A stretch of 5,220 nucleotides of DNA from contig JBFWVT010000139.1 in NCBI GenBank assembly GCA_050246595.1, forward strand, positions 1 to 5,220, written 5' to 3'. Positions 1 to 5,017 of the stretch are shown in pieces. A model generated the notes under the pieces. The model searched no databases. It worked only from the letters and a program-made list of their open reading frames with translations, and was not told the DNA's origin. The stretch is from DATARH01 sp050246595. Lineage in GTDB: Bacteria > Pseudomonadota > Alphaproteobacteria > ATCC43930 > CGMCC-115725. Numbering within the stretch: position 1 is the first letter of the stretch; the number at the start of each line of letters is the position of its first letter. Both the position numbers and the translations under genes were made by a program.

Positions 1-235
1 TCCCGCAAATCCTGTGAATAGGGTCTCGGCATGCGCGATGGCCTCCACCCCCCAGCCGGCATCTTGCGCAGAGATCCCCGCGCCGGGGAACCCCTATCCC
101 GTTTCAACCAGACCCGATCACACTCTAATGGCTCGGTCTGCTCCCGGCATGCGATCCCGAGCCGCTCTCGATGCCCCCCGAAGAGGGACCGAACCCCGGC
201 TCAGCCCCGATTACGGCGCGCATAAAACATAAAAA
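1..235. other. Left-edge stretch with no firm gene
   Basis: No complete gene is supported here. On the minus strand a frame is open from about 93 to the window edge, after an in-frame TAG at 94-96. It reads plausibly (…GAGISAQDAGWGVEAIAHAE…) but has only 31 codons and no convincing start, so it could be a gene fragment or chance. A small hairpin (TCCCCG, loop CGC, CGGGGA, 75-89) has no T-tract after it on either strand. The rest is C-rich spacer leading to the terminator at 236-261. Confidence 0.4.
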
Positions 236-261
236 GCCCCACGGCCAGAGGCGCGTGGGGC
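231..261 (-). terminator. Rho-independent terminator of the amidohydrolase gene
   Basis: An 8-bp perfect stem (GCCCCACG at 236-243 with CGTGGGGC at 254-261) has a 10-nt loop. Read on the minus strand it is followed at once by TTTTT (complement of 231-235) and then more T-rich sequence. It lies 49 bp past the stop of the leftward amidohydrolase gene and is oriented to end that transcript. Confidence 0.88.
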
Positions 262-310
262 GAACCCGGTCGGCAGCCGACGGCGATAGCCGCCGGCCGT
301 CGTGAGCGAT

Positions 311-1465
311 CTAGTTCATCAAGCCGTAGAACTTGCCGGCGTTCTCGCAGGTCATCTTGTAGACCACGTCCTGCGGCAGGTGCTTGAATTGATCGTCGAT
401 GTATTTCGCCGATTCCGGCCACACGCCGTCCGGATGCGGGAAGTCGGAACCCCACATCAGCGTCTCGACGCCCATGTCCTCGATCAGCTTGGTGCCGACG
501 CGGTCGTACTGGAAGGTCGCCTTGCACTGGTTGCGCCAGTATTCGCTCGGCATCTTCTTGAGCTTCAGATCCTGGTACTGGTCCTTGTATTCGAAATCCA
601 TGCGGTCGATGACGTAGGGGATCCAGCCGATGCCGCTTTCGCCAAGCACCATGCGGAAATTCGGGAAGCGCTCGAACACCGCGGCGCCCATCATATCGGT
701 CAGGATCGTCGCCAGCGTCATCTGAAAGCGGACGAGCCCGCTATAGGTCATACGGCGTGAGACCTCCGGCTCGAGCGTCTTGCGCAGCTCGGGGTCGGTC
801 GCCGGGAAAGTGTGGAAATGCAGCGGCAGCTGCGTCTCGTTGACGGCTTCCCAGAGGGGATCCCACATCGGGTGCCACATCCCGGTCATGTGCCAGGAGC
901 ACGACAGCTCGACGCCCTTCATGCCCTTCTTCGCGACGCGGCGCACTTCGCGGGCCGCGCCCTCGATATTGTTGTAGGGCAGGCAGGCGAGACCGATCAT
1001 GCGATCGGGATAGTGGCTGGTGAAATCGTGCAGAAAGTCGTTGTAGATGCTCAGCATCTCGTCGGCTACATCGGGGTCCTTCGTCTTGGCGCAGGCGGCC
1101 AGGATGCCGTAGATGACCTCGGCATCGACGCCGTCGCGGTCCATGTCCTTGACGCGCAGGTGCGGATCGCCCGGCCGGCGCAGCCCCTTTTCGAAATAAT
1201 CGCGATAGAGACCGGCCTCGGCCATCTTGTCGGCGCGCAGTTGCTTGCCGGGGACATGCGGCGTGCCGGTGGCGCCGACCCCGCCGCACTGACCGTAATT
1301 GGCGCCGTGGATGTCGGTCCACAGCTGTGTGCCGTCCGGCTGTTCGGCGACAAAAGGCATCTGGTCCCTGTGCTTGCTCGAAGCGTTCGAGGTGAACAGG
1401 TCAGGAGGCAGCCAAAGCATGTCGAGATGACAGTCCGCCGATATGCGCCGATACTGCCGAGCCAT
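311..1465 (-). CDS. Amidohydrolase family protein (amidohydrolase 2, ACMSD-like)
   Basis: This 384-residue protein belongs to the TIM-barrel metal-dependent hydrolases related to aminocarboxymuconate-semialdehyde decarboxylase. Members hydrolyse or decarboxylate small, often aromatic, acids in the cytoplasm; the substrate here is unknown. Visible landmarks are an N-terminal D-x-H motif (D11, H13, in ISADCHLD), LHFHTF with H216 and H218 at a mid-barrel strand, LGESGIGWIPYVIDRMD (E276) where classical members have a histidine, and MWGSDFPHPDGVWP with the conserved late aspartate D341. The first motif is D-x-H rather than H-x-H, a variant I associate with this branch of the family. The start is chosen at 1465 because AGGGAGAG lies 5 nt upstream; a longer frame to 1528 has no support. 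The length is normal for the family. It is downstream of the PaaG-like gene on the same strand, with a 178-bp gap that could hold its own promoter, and it ends before a strong terminator. Family assignment is firm, function is not. Confidence 0.93.
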   Translation of the reverse strand: MARQYRRISADCHLDMLWLPPDLFTSNASSKHRDQMPFVAEQPDGTQLWTDIHGANYGQCGGVGATGTPHVPGKQLRADKMAEAGLYRDYFEKGLRRPGDPHLRVKDMDRDGVDAEVIYGILAACAKTKDPDVADEMLSIYNDFLHDFTSHYPDRMIGLACLPYNNIEGAAREVRRVAKKGMKGVELSCSWHMTGMWHPMWDPLWEAVNETQLPLHFHTFPATDPELRKTLEPEVSRRMTYSGLVRFQMTLATILTDMMGAAVFERFPNFRMVLGESGIGWIPYVIDRMDFEYKDQYQDLKLKKMPSEYWRNQCKATFQYDRVGTKLIEDMGVETLMWGSDFPHPDGVWPESAKYIDDQFKHLPQDVVYKMTCENAGKFYGLMN

Positions 1466-1470
1466 TCGCA

Positions 1471-1478
1471 CTCTCCCT
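1471..1478 (-). promoter_or_regulatory. Ribosome binding site fixing the amidohydrolase start
   Basis: On the minus strand AGGGAGAG lies 5 nt before the ATG at 1465. This selects the 384-residue form over the upstream in-frame ATG at 1528. Confidence 0.8.
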
Positions 1479-1503
1479 AATAGCAAGAGAAATCCGCGGG
1501 CAT

Positions 1504-1518
1504 GCGCCGCAGCGGCGC
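1504..1518. repeat. 15-bp palindrome in the leader of the amidohydrolase gene
   Basis: GCGCCGC and GCGGCGC flank a single central base, giving two perfect 7-bp half-sites about 40 bp upstream of the amidohydrolase start codon. It could be an operator or an mRNA hairpin in the 5' leader (6-bp stem, CAG or CTG loop). A GC-only palindrome can arise by chance in GC-rich DNA, so function is uncertain. Confidence 0.4.
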
Positions 1519-1533
1519 CCCCTCGCAATTTAC

Positions 1534-1539
1534 TCTATA
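1534..1539 (-). promoter_or_regulatory. Possible -10 element (TATAGA) for the amidohydrolase gene
   Basis: TATAGA on the minus strand sits in the only AT-rich patch of the intergenic region, about 70 bp before the start codon. No good -35 hexamer is seen 16-18 bp upstream, so an activator or a different sigma factor would be needed. Weak call. Confidence 0.25.
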
Positions 1540-1643
1540 TCAGCCCCCCGCCGCTGTCCCGATATCCATCCGCGCAGAAATCGCCGGGCAGGCATGCGGT
1601 CGTGAACGCCGTTCAGCTTTGCGGTTGGTCGCCGGTCGCGCGG

Positions 1644-2417
1644 TCAGTCGCGGCGGCCGGTAAAGACCGGGGCGCGCTTGTCGAGAAAGGCGCGCAGACC
1701 TTCGGCATGGTCCGGGGTCTCGGCGGCCTCGACCTGCAGATCGTGTTCGAGATCGAGCTGGCCGGCGAGATCGTTGTCGCCGCTTTCGTCGAGCGCCTGT
1801 TTGATCAAGCCGAGCGCCGCGGTCGGCCCCTCCGCGAGGCGCGTCGTCAGCGCATGCGCCTCGTCCATCAGCCGGTCGTCCTCGACAGTCCGCCAGATCA
1901 TCCCCCATTCGGCCGCGGTGGCGGCCGGCAACGGTTCGGCGAGCAGCATCAGCGCGCGGGAGCGCGCCATGCCCACGAGACGCGGCAGGAACCAGGTGCC
2001 GCCGCAATCCGGGATCAGACCGATGCGGGCGAAGGCCTGCACAAAACTCGCCGAGCGCGCCGCGATCACGATGTCGCAGGCGAGCGCCAGATTGCACCCG
2101 GCACCGGCTGCGACGCCGTTGACCGCGGCGACGACCGGCAGCGGCAATTCGCGGATTTTCTCGATCATCGGATGATAGCTGTCGAGCAGATCGGCGACGT
2201 CGTCCGGGGCGGCCCCGGCGATCGAGGTCAGGTCCTGCCCGGCGCAAAAACCGCGTCCGGCGCCGGTCAACAGCACCGCGCGGCAGGTCTCGTCGGCCTG
2301 CGCGTCGTCCAGGGCCGCGATGATCGCCTCGGCCATCTCGATCTGCAACGCGTTGAGCCGGTCCGGCCGGTTCAGTGTGATCTGGCGATAGCCGGCATGG
2401 GTGTCGATGAGGATCAT
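1644..2417 (-). CDS. Enoyl-CoA hydratase/isomerase, PaaG-like (ring 1,2-epoxyphenylacetyl-CoA isomerase type)
   Basis: This 257-residue crotonase-fold enzyme acts on acyl-CoA thioesters in the cytoplasm. PaaG proteins isomerise ring-epoxidised phenylacetyl-CoA to an oxepin-CoA and also shift double bonds in beta-oxidation intermediates. The first oxyanion-hole segment is GAGRGFCAGQDL (about 52-63) and the second is NGVAAGAGCNLALACDIVIAARSASF (about 100-125). LIPDCGGTWFLPRLVG (134-149) and the C-terminal end (DKRAPVFTG) are both typical of PaaG. The two glutamates of classical enoyl-CoA hydratases are replaced: E144 by N in GCNLA and E164 by F in VQAFA. The aspartate of LIPD (D137) is kept, as expected for PaaG-type isomerases. 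The start at 2417 is chosen because AGGGGG lies 4 nt upstream; an in-frame ATG at 2441 has none. It may be co-regulated with the downstream amidohydrolase. No other paa genes are in view, so the exact pathway is not shown and I leave the symbol blank. Confidence 0.93.
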   Translation of the reverse strand: MILIDTHAGYRQITLNRPDRLNALQIEMAEAIIAALDDAQADETCRAVLLTGAGRGFCAGQDLTSIAGAAPDDVADLLDSYHPMIEKIRELPLPVVAAVNGVAAGAGCNLALACDIVIAARSASFVQAFARIGLIPDCGGTWFLPRLVGMARSRALMLLAEPLPAATAAEWGMIWRTVEDDRLMDEAHALTTRLAEGPTAALGLIKQALDESGDNDLAGQLDLEHDLQVEAAETPDHAEGLRAFLDKRAPVFTGRRD

Positions 2418-2419
2418 GG

Positions 2420-2427
2420 TTCCCCCT
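2420..2427 (-). promoter_or_regulatory. Ribosome binding site fixing the PaaG-like start
   Basis: The minus strand reads AGGGGGAACC directly before the ATG at 2417. This is a strong purine-rich site that rules out the in-frame ATG eight codons upstream. Confidence 0.75.
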
Positions 2428-2477
2428 GTGCAAGCGGTCATTGCGCTTTGGCGCGCGGCACGCTCCGCCGAGAGTGC

Positions 2478-2497
2478 GTCACCGCGCGCGCGATGAC
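2478..2497. promoter_or_regulatory. 20-bp near-perfect palindrome, candidate operator
   Basis: GTCACCGCGCGCGCGATGAC is an inverted repeat with 9 of 10 positions paired (outer GTCA/TGAC, one mismatch). It sits 60 bp upstream of the PaaG-like start codon and about 27 bp from the -35 of the divergent tRNA promoter. Its size and position suit a dimeric repressor such as a TetR- or GntR-type regulator, which often control CoA-ester catabolism genes. No regulator gene is in the window. The alternating CG core is partly a composition effect. Confidence 0.4.
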
Positions 2498-2523
2498 ACG
2501 CTTTTTCGGAGAGGGCGCGCTGC

Positions 2524-2552
2524 TTGACAGGTCCGCCGGCCGGCCCCTAAAT
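2524..2552 (+). promoter_or_regulatory. Sigma70-type promoter of the tRNA-Val gene
   Basis: A perfect -35 hexamer TTGACA (2524-2529) is followed, after exactly 17 bp, by the -10 hexamer CTAAAT (2547-2552). The expected start of transcription is near 2559-2560, about 21 nt before the mature tRNA. The near-consensus elements fit a constitutive stable-RNA promoter. Confidence 0.82.
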
Positions 2553-2580
2553 GCCGCAGTCCCATGATGGCGGGCAGGGC

Positions 2581-2655
2581 GGGCGCGTAGCTCAGCGGGA
2601 GAGCACTGTCTTCACACGGCAGGGGTCGATGGTTCAATCCCATCCGCGCCCACCA
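2581..2655 (+). tRNA. tRNA-Val (anticodon CAC)
   Basis: A full cloverleaf can be drawn. The acceptor stem pairs GGGCGCG (2581-2587) with CGCGCCC (2645-2651). The D arm is GCTC/GAGC (2590-2593, 2601-2604). The anticodon stem CTGTC/GGCAG (2606-2610, 2618-2622) carries one G-U pair around loop TTCACAC. There is a 5-nt variable loop, and the T arm GATGG/CCATC encloses TTCAATC. The anticodon is CAC (2613-2615), reading GUG valine codons. The discriminator A is at 2652 and CCA (2653-2655) is encoded in the DNA. It is transcribed from the promoter just upstream. No duplicated copy of its 3' end, which would mark an integrated element, is visible in the window. Confidence 0.97.
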
Positions 2656-2887
2656 TTATCAAGAGGTTGGATGAACCGGCGCCGGGCGACGGACAAAATC
2701 GGAAACCGGCGTGCCGCGGCCGGGCGCTCTGCGCTGCCGCCGCGCATCGCGGGTTCCGCGACAGGTCAACCCGTCGGCACGGCCCCGATCGGAGCCGCGG
2801 CGGGCGTTTATGCCGTCGACGACGGTACCTCAACCGGCGCTGCGGCGGATGCATGGCCAACTCTGCAAACAACCGGATAACAGCCGT
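2656..2887. other. Spacer between tRNA and small secreted protein gene
   Basis: No gene is supported on either strand. The stretch is GC-rich. It holds one modest inverted repeat (CGGGTT / AACCCG with a 12-nt loop) without a T-tract, so a terminator for the tRNA transcript is not evident. Confidence 0.5.
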
Positions 2888-3172
2888 ATGAATATGAAGA
2901 AGCTCGCGATTGTCGCGGCCGTTCTGGCCTTTGGTTCATCGGCTTCTGCCGCCGGGATCGACTCCCGCTCCTATACGTGCAACGGGCTTCACGCGCTGAT
3001 CGCGGCAAGGGGCTTTGTTTACATCGGCGCCCCGTTTCAAGGCTTCGTCGTTGCCGGCGCCAATTCCTGTTCGGGCGGCGAACGTCTCGAATCGCGCAGC
3101 GTGGTAACGGGCGAGGGCGCGCAGTGCGTTGTGCGGTACTGCGACGCTCGTCCGGACCAGGAGGGTTTCTGA
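2888..3172 (+). CDS. Small secreted four-cysteine protein of unknown function
   Basis: The product is 94 residues. It begins with a clear Sec signal peptide: a short basic start (MNMKK), a hydrophobic core (LAIVAAVLAF) and a small-residue end (SSASAA) with likely cleavage after residue 21 or 22. The mature part, about 72 residues, has four cysteines (C31, C61, C80, C85) that could form two disulfides. It also has an aromatic/Gly middle (RGFVYIGAPFQGFVVAGANSC) and an acidic tail. It resembles short periplasmic proteins of similar layout seen in alphaproteobacteria, for which I know no function. The start could be 2888 or the second ATG at 2894; no strong ribosome site separates them. Signal peptide, cysteine spacing and codon use support a real gene. 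It stands alone, 232 bp past the tRNA. Confidence 0.78.
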   Translation: MNMKKLAIVAAVLAFGSSASAAGIDSRSYTCNGLHALIAARGFVYIGAPFQGFVVAGANSCSGGERLESRSVVTGEGAQCVVRYCDARPDQEGF

Positions 3173-3187
3173 ACCGGGCACACGCCA

Positions 3188-3209
3188 CGGGCAGGGCGAG
3201 CCCTTCCCG
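3188..3209 (+). terminator. Hairpin after the small secreted protein gene
   Basis: CGGG-c-AGGG pairs with CCCT-t-CCCG (one internal mismatch) around the tetraloop CGAG, starting 15 nt past the stop at 3172. No T-tract follows, so it is at best a weak or Rho-assisted terminator, or an mRNA 3'-end structure. Confidence 0.35.
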
Positions 3210-3272
3210 GATGGGACGGCGCTGTCGTTGACCATATCCGCCATGGTCGGCGACATGCCCGAAAGGATCACA

Positions 3273-3435
3273 ATGCGGAAGATCGCAATACGCGACGTCG
3301 TATAGTCCGGCGCGAGCGCCGCGACTGGTTACGAGTCGAAAATCGATTGCGCGACGCGGTTCCGACATCGCGCCGCTGGACCTCTGCGACCCGCTCGCCC
3401 GCGGGTCCGCACTTGAATGCGGCATCGATCCATAA
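3273..3435 (+). pseudogene. Possible remnant of a small exported protein gene
   Basis: An ATG at 3273 has a good AAAGGA site 5 nt upstream and starts MRKIAIRDVV, then TAG (3303-3305). The same frame goes on SGASAATGYESKIDCATRF, like a signal-peptide end followed by a mature domain. A neighbouring frame then reads DIAPLDLCDPLARGSALECGIDP before TAA at 3433-3435. One stop and one shift would explain a decayed gene of about 50 codons. This is inference from appearance only; chance is a real alternative. Confidence 0.2.
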
Positions 3436-3496
3436 ACGGGACGGCGTGCGTCACCCCCGGCCCGCGCGGGGCTATGAGACCTATTCGGCGAGAAAG

Positions 3497-3688
3497 CTAT
3501 AGAAAGGCGCGGACAACGAGACCGATCCCAAGCCACAGCGACAGGTTTAACGCAATAATGACCGGCACCGCCACTTGGATTGGAAGCCGGTCGGCATCCG
3601 CGTCGAGCAGGTCGTCCGCGCTGCGATCGACGACTCCCCTCCTCACGCGATCCAGAGCGACAGAATTTGGGTCAATCCTGGGCGGCAT
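3497..3688 (-). CDS. Small single-pass membrane protein, unknown function
   Basis: The product is 63 residues. The polar N-terminal half (MPPRIDPNSVALDRVRRGVVDRSADDLLDADADRL) is followed by one strong hydrophobic helix (about 37-61, IQVAVPVIIALNLSLWLGIGLVV) that ends in RAFL at the C-terminus. It looks like a tail-anchored or single-span inner-membrane protein with a charged, probably cytoplasmic, head. The ATG at 3688 is preferred. A TTG at 3721 would add 11 residues, and no strong ribosome site decides between them (GAAG lies 2 nt and GGGA about 9 nt before 3688). No family is recognised. Clear soluble/membrane partition and acceptable codon use support it, but at this length chance is possible. 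It is on the same strand as the small membrane gene beyond the insertion sequence and could once have been its closer neighbour. Confidence 0.5.
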   Translation of the reverse strand: MPPRIDPNSVALDRVRRGVVDRSADDLLDADADRLPIQVAVPVIIALNLSLWLGIGLVVRAFL

Positions 3689-3906
3689 GTCTTCAAATCC
3701 CGCAAAAGTTGTCGCCAGCAAAGTTGCACAACCGGCTTAAGGGATTCTTACCGCGACCGGCGAAACCTCGCCGTGCCGGAAAAATCTCCGCCCGTCTGCG
3801 GGGAGACTCCGGCGCGCCATGTGCGGCCAGCGCCACGCGCGCCTGATTGCCGAGTCCCGGATCGCGCGCCCGCGGAAAATCCCCGAGAGCCTTTTCAGGC
3901 CAGGCT
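3689..3906. other. Spacer left of the insertion sequence
   Basis: No gene is supported. It contains a perfect hairpin CGGCGA-AACC-TCGCCG (3758-3773) and the dyad at 3886-3908. Before the IS arrived it was the interval between the two small minus-strand membrane genes. Confidence 0.45.
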
Positions 3907-3908
3907 CT
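3886..3908 (-). terminator. Terminator-like hairpin cut off by the IS
   Basis: AGAGCCT and AGGCTCT form a perfect 7-bp stem around a 9-nt loop. Read on the minus strand it is followed by CGGGGATTTTCC, so the T-run starts 6 nt past the stem and is imperfect. If the IS and one CTAG are removed, this hairpin begins immediately after the stop codon of the small membrane gene now at 4722-4943. This suggests it was that gene's 3' end. Confidence 0.35.
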
Positions 3909-3910
3909 AG
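3907..3910. repeat. Target-site duplication CTAG (left copy)
   Basis: CTAG directly precedes the left inverted repeat and matches the CTAG at 4722-4725 directly after the right one. A 4-bp duplication of this sequence fits the IS5 family. Confidence 0.8.
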
Positions 3911-3923
3911 GCTCTGTTAGGAG
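3911..3923 (+). repeat. Left terminal inverted repeat of the IS
   Basis: GCTCTGTTAGGAG pairs as an imperfect inverted repeat with 4709-4721; the shared core is CTGT-AGGA. Confidence 0.75.
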
Positions 3924-3954
3924 ACTTACGGAGCTTTGGGGCTGTTGCTCAGCT

Positions 3955-4715
3955 ATGCAGATACTGAGCGATGGCGATTGGGGGCGGCTGAAGGGGATGC
4001 TGGATGTGGTGCGGGCCGGCACGGGCCGGCCGCTGGACAACGACCGAAAAATGGTTGAAGCGATTGTTTGGCGCCAGCGCAACGTCGCCAAATGGCGCGC
4101 GGTGCCGAGCGAACTCGGCCTGTAATGGAAAGCGGCGCAGCTTCACATCCGCTGGTCGCGGGCGGGGATATGGGAGTGCGCCTTTGCGGTGCTGCGCGAG
4201 GCCGGTCAGGCTGAACCTGGCGAAGTGTTTCTCGACGGCGCGAACATGCGTGCCCACCGCAAGGCGGCGGGCGCCAAAGGGGGGCTGGGACACACGCCCC
4301 CGGCCGCTCGCGCGGCGGCTGGAGCACAAAGATGTACACGGTCTGCGCGGCGCGCGGACGCCCGCTCGGCTTTACCCTGATCCCTGACCAAGCCTCGGAA
4401 CTGCGGGTCGCCCCCGAGTTGCTGCTGGCCGCCCTGCTTGGCACCCTCCGGCACGTCGTCTGCGATGCCGCCTCTTTCTCCGCCGCCTGGTTCGCGCTGG
4501 TGATGGAGGCCGGCGCCCTCCCGGTGGTCCGCGCCAACCCGACCCACAAGCGGCAAGAGCGTTTCGACCGCGCCGCCTACCGCTTGCGACACAAGGTCGA
4601 GAACCTGTGGGCCAGGCTTAAGGAGTGGCGTGCCATTGCAACCCGCTATGATAAAACCATCACCAGCCTCAGCGGTGGCCTCTACCTCGCCGCCGCCTTC
4701 CAGTGGATTTCCTGA
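3955..4715 (+). pseudogene. IS5-family DDE transposase, two frames plus an in-frame stop
   Basis: Transposase that would cut and join the IS ends. Frame 1 starts at ATG 3955 (MQILSDGDWGRLKGML…GRPLDNDRKMVEAIVWRQRN…WRAVPSELGL). It meets TAA at 4123-4125, where I would expect Trp (WW-KAAQ), then continues with WKAAQLHIRWSRAGIWE and the first catalytic Asp in VFLDGAN (codon 4234-4236). The rest lies in the -1 frame: RGGWSTKMYTVC, the second Asp in VVCDAA (4464-4466), and YRLRHKVENLWARLK with the catalytic Glu (4599-4601). That last segment fits the Y-(2)-R-(3)-E-(6)-K signature exactly. The frames overlap from about 4215 to 4380, and AAAGGGGGG at 4276-4284 is a likely slip site. The catalytic residues survive, so the lesion is the TAA; the shift itself may be native programmed frameshifting. 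Confidence 0.88.
4276..4284 (+). promoter_or_regulatory. Candidate -1 frameshift site in the transposase
   Basis: AAA GGG GGG in frame 1 lies inside the overlap of the two transposase frames. Slipping back one base here gives KGG-AGTHAPGRSRGGWSTK, which joins the halves without extra or missing residues around the GRSRGG block. IS5 relatives with two frames shift at a similar A/G run in the same place. No stimulatory structure was tested. Confidence 0.45.
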
Positions 4716-4721
4716 CAGCCC
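4709..4721 (-). repeat. Right terminal inverted repeat of the IS
   Basis: Read inward on the minus strand it is GGGCTGTCAGGAA, matching the left end at 9 of 13 positions. The transposase stop codon (4713-4715) lies inside it. Confidence 0.75.
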
Positions 4722-4725
4722 CTAG
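4722..4725. repeat. Target-site duplication CTAG (right copy)
   Basis: This is the second copy of the 4-bp target. Its first three bases, read on the minus strand, are the TAG stop of the small membrane protein gene. Confidence 0.8.
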
Positions 4726-4943
4726 GCGGCGGTTCCCATCTCGTACCGGCGTTCGTAGCGGCGTCTCCTGGGCCGCGGCTTTTCCCGGCCGAAATTGAGC
4801 GCGAACAGGATGATGCTGGCCTGGAGCAGCACCCCGCCAAAGACGATGCCGAGCATTGCCGCCGTGGAGCTGTGGATCACGGTCATACTGACACCGACCG
4901 CGGCGGCGCCGAGGATTGCGAGCACGATCCAGAGGTTAAACAT
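4722..4943 (-). CDS. Small two-helix membrane protein, unknown function
   Basis: The product is 73 residues with two hydrophobic helices (about 3-22 and 27-50), a short turn (IHSST) and a strongly basic tail (REKPRPRRRRYERRYE). The positive-inside rule puts both ends in the cytoplasm. The family is not recognised. Support comes from the membrane pattern, the start ATG at 4943, and a candidate promoter and dyad upstream (5018-5046 and 4985-5002). The ribosome site is weak. The stop TAG is part of the CTAG duplicated by the adjacent IS, so the reading frame kept its original end while its 3' flank was replaced by transposon sequence. A chance frame cannot be excluded at this length. Confidence 0.52.
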   Translation of the reverse strand: MFNLWIVLAILGAAAVGVSMTVIHSSTAAMLGIVFGGVLLQASIILFALNFGREKPRPRRRRYERRYEMGTAA

Positions 4944-4984
4944 CGGGCTGCACCGTGGAAAGAAATACCGAAACCGGATTGTTT

Positions 4985-5002
4985 ATGTCACCTGTCTGAC
5001 AT
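4985..5002. promoter_or_regulatory. Dyad ATGTCA-6-TGACAT in the leader of the small membrane gene
   Basis: Two perfect 6-bp half-sites are separated by 6 bp, just downstream of the candidate -10. It could be an operator or a short leader hairpin. Confidence 0.3.
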
Positions 5003-5017
5003 CCGGGGAGCGCTACG

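Larger units (their letters stand above)
3173..3496. other. Gene-poor stretch with hairpins and a possible decayed small gene
   Basis: No intact gene is supported. It holds the hairpin at 3188-3209 and a perfect CGGCGC-GA-GCGCCG inverted repeat at 3308-3321. There is also an ATG at 3273 with AAAGGA 5 nt before it, opening a 10-codon frame that stops at 3303-3305. Sequence beyond that stop still reads like the end of a signal peptide and a mature start. Frames on either strand that cross this stretch are Arg/Ser/Pro-rich and look like shadows. Confidence 0.4.
3911..4721 (+). mobile_element. IS5-family insertion sequence (IS427-like), 811 bp, inactivated
   Basis: The left end GCTCTGTTAGGAG (3911-3923) and the inverted right end GGGCTGTCAGGAA (4709-4721) match at 9 of 13 positions, and both sides carry CTAG. 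The size is normal for compact IS5-family members. One transposase region fills it, with its stop codon lying inside the right inverted repeat. The transposase has an in-frame stop and needs a -1 shift, so the copy is probably immobile unless a helper transposase acts on its ends. Subgroup assignment rests on size, ends and the two-frame layout. Confidence 0.88.

Noticed and set aside
75..89. Hairpin TCCCCG-CGC-CGGGGA as a terminator
   Set aside because: There is no T-tract on either strand and no gene ending next to it.
302..1480. Plus-strand frames of 152 and 222 codons antisense to the amidohydrolase
   Set aside because: They are shadows of a well-supported gene, with no ribosome sites or recognisable domains.
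1443..2567. Long plus-strand frame (374 codons) antisense to the PaaG-like gene
   Set aside because: It mirrors a clearly conserved crotonase on the minus strand, has Arg/Gly/Asp-rich composition with no family motifs, and reflects high-GC antisense openness.
3308..3321. CGGCGC-GA-GCGCCG as an operator or terminator
   Set aside because: It is a GC-only inverted repeat with no adjacent supported promoter, gene end or T-tract.
2808..3536. 242-codon minus-strand frame over the secreted-protein region
   Set aside because: It is Arg/Ser/Pro-rich low-quality text, antisense to a gene with a clear signal peptide.
2581..3910. Integrative element inserted at the tRNA-Val 3' end
   Set aside because: No integrase gene and no repeated copy of the tRNA 3' end are visible in the window.
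3953..4549. Minus-strand frames inside the insertion sequence
   Set aside because: They are antisense to the recognised transposase and carry no motifs of their own.
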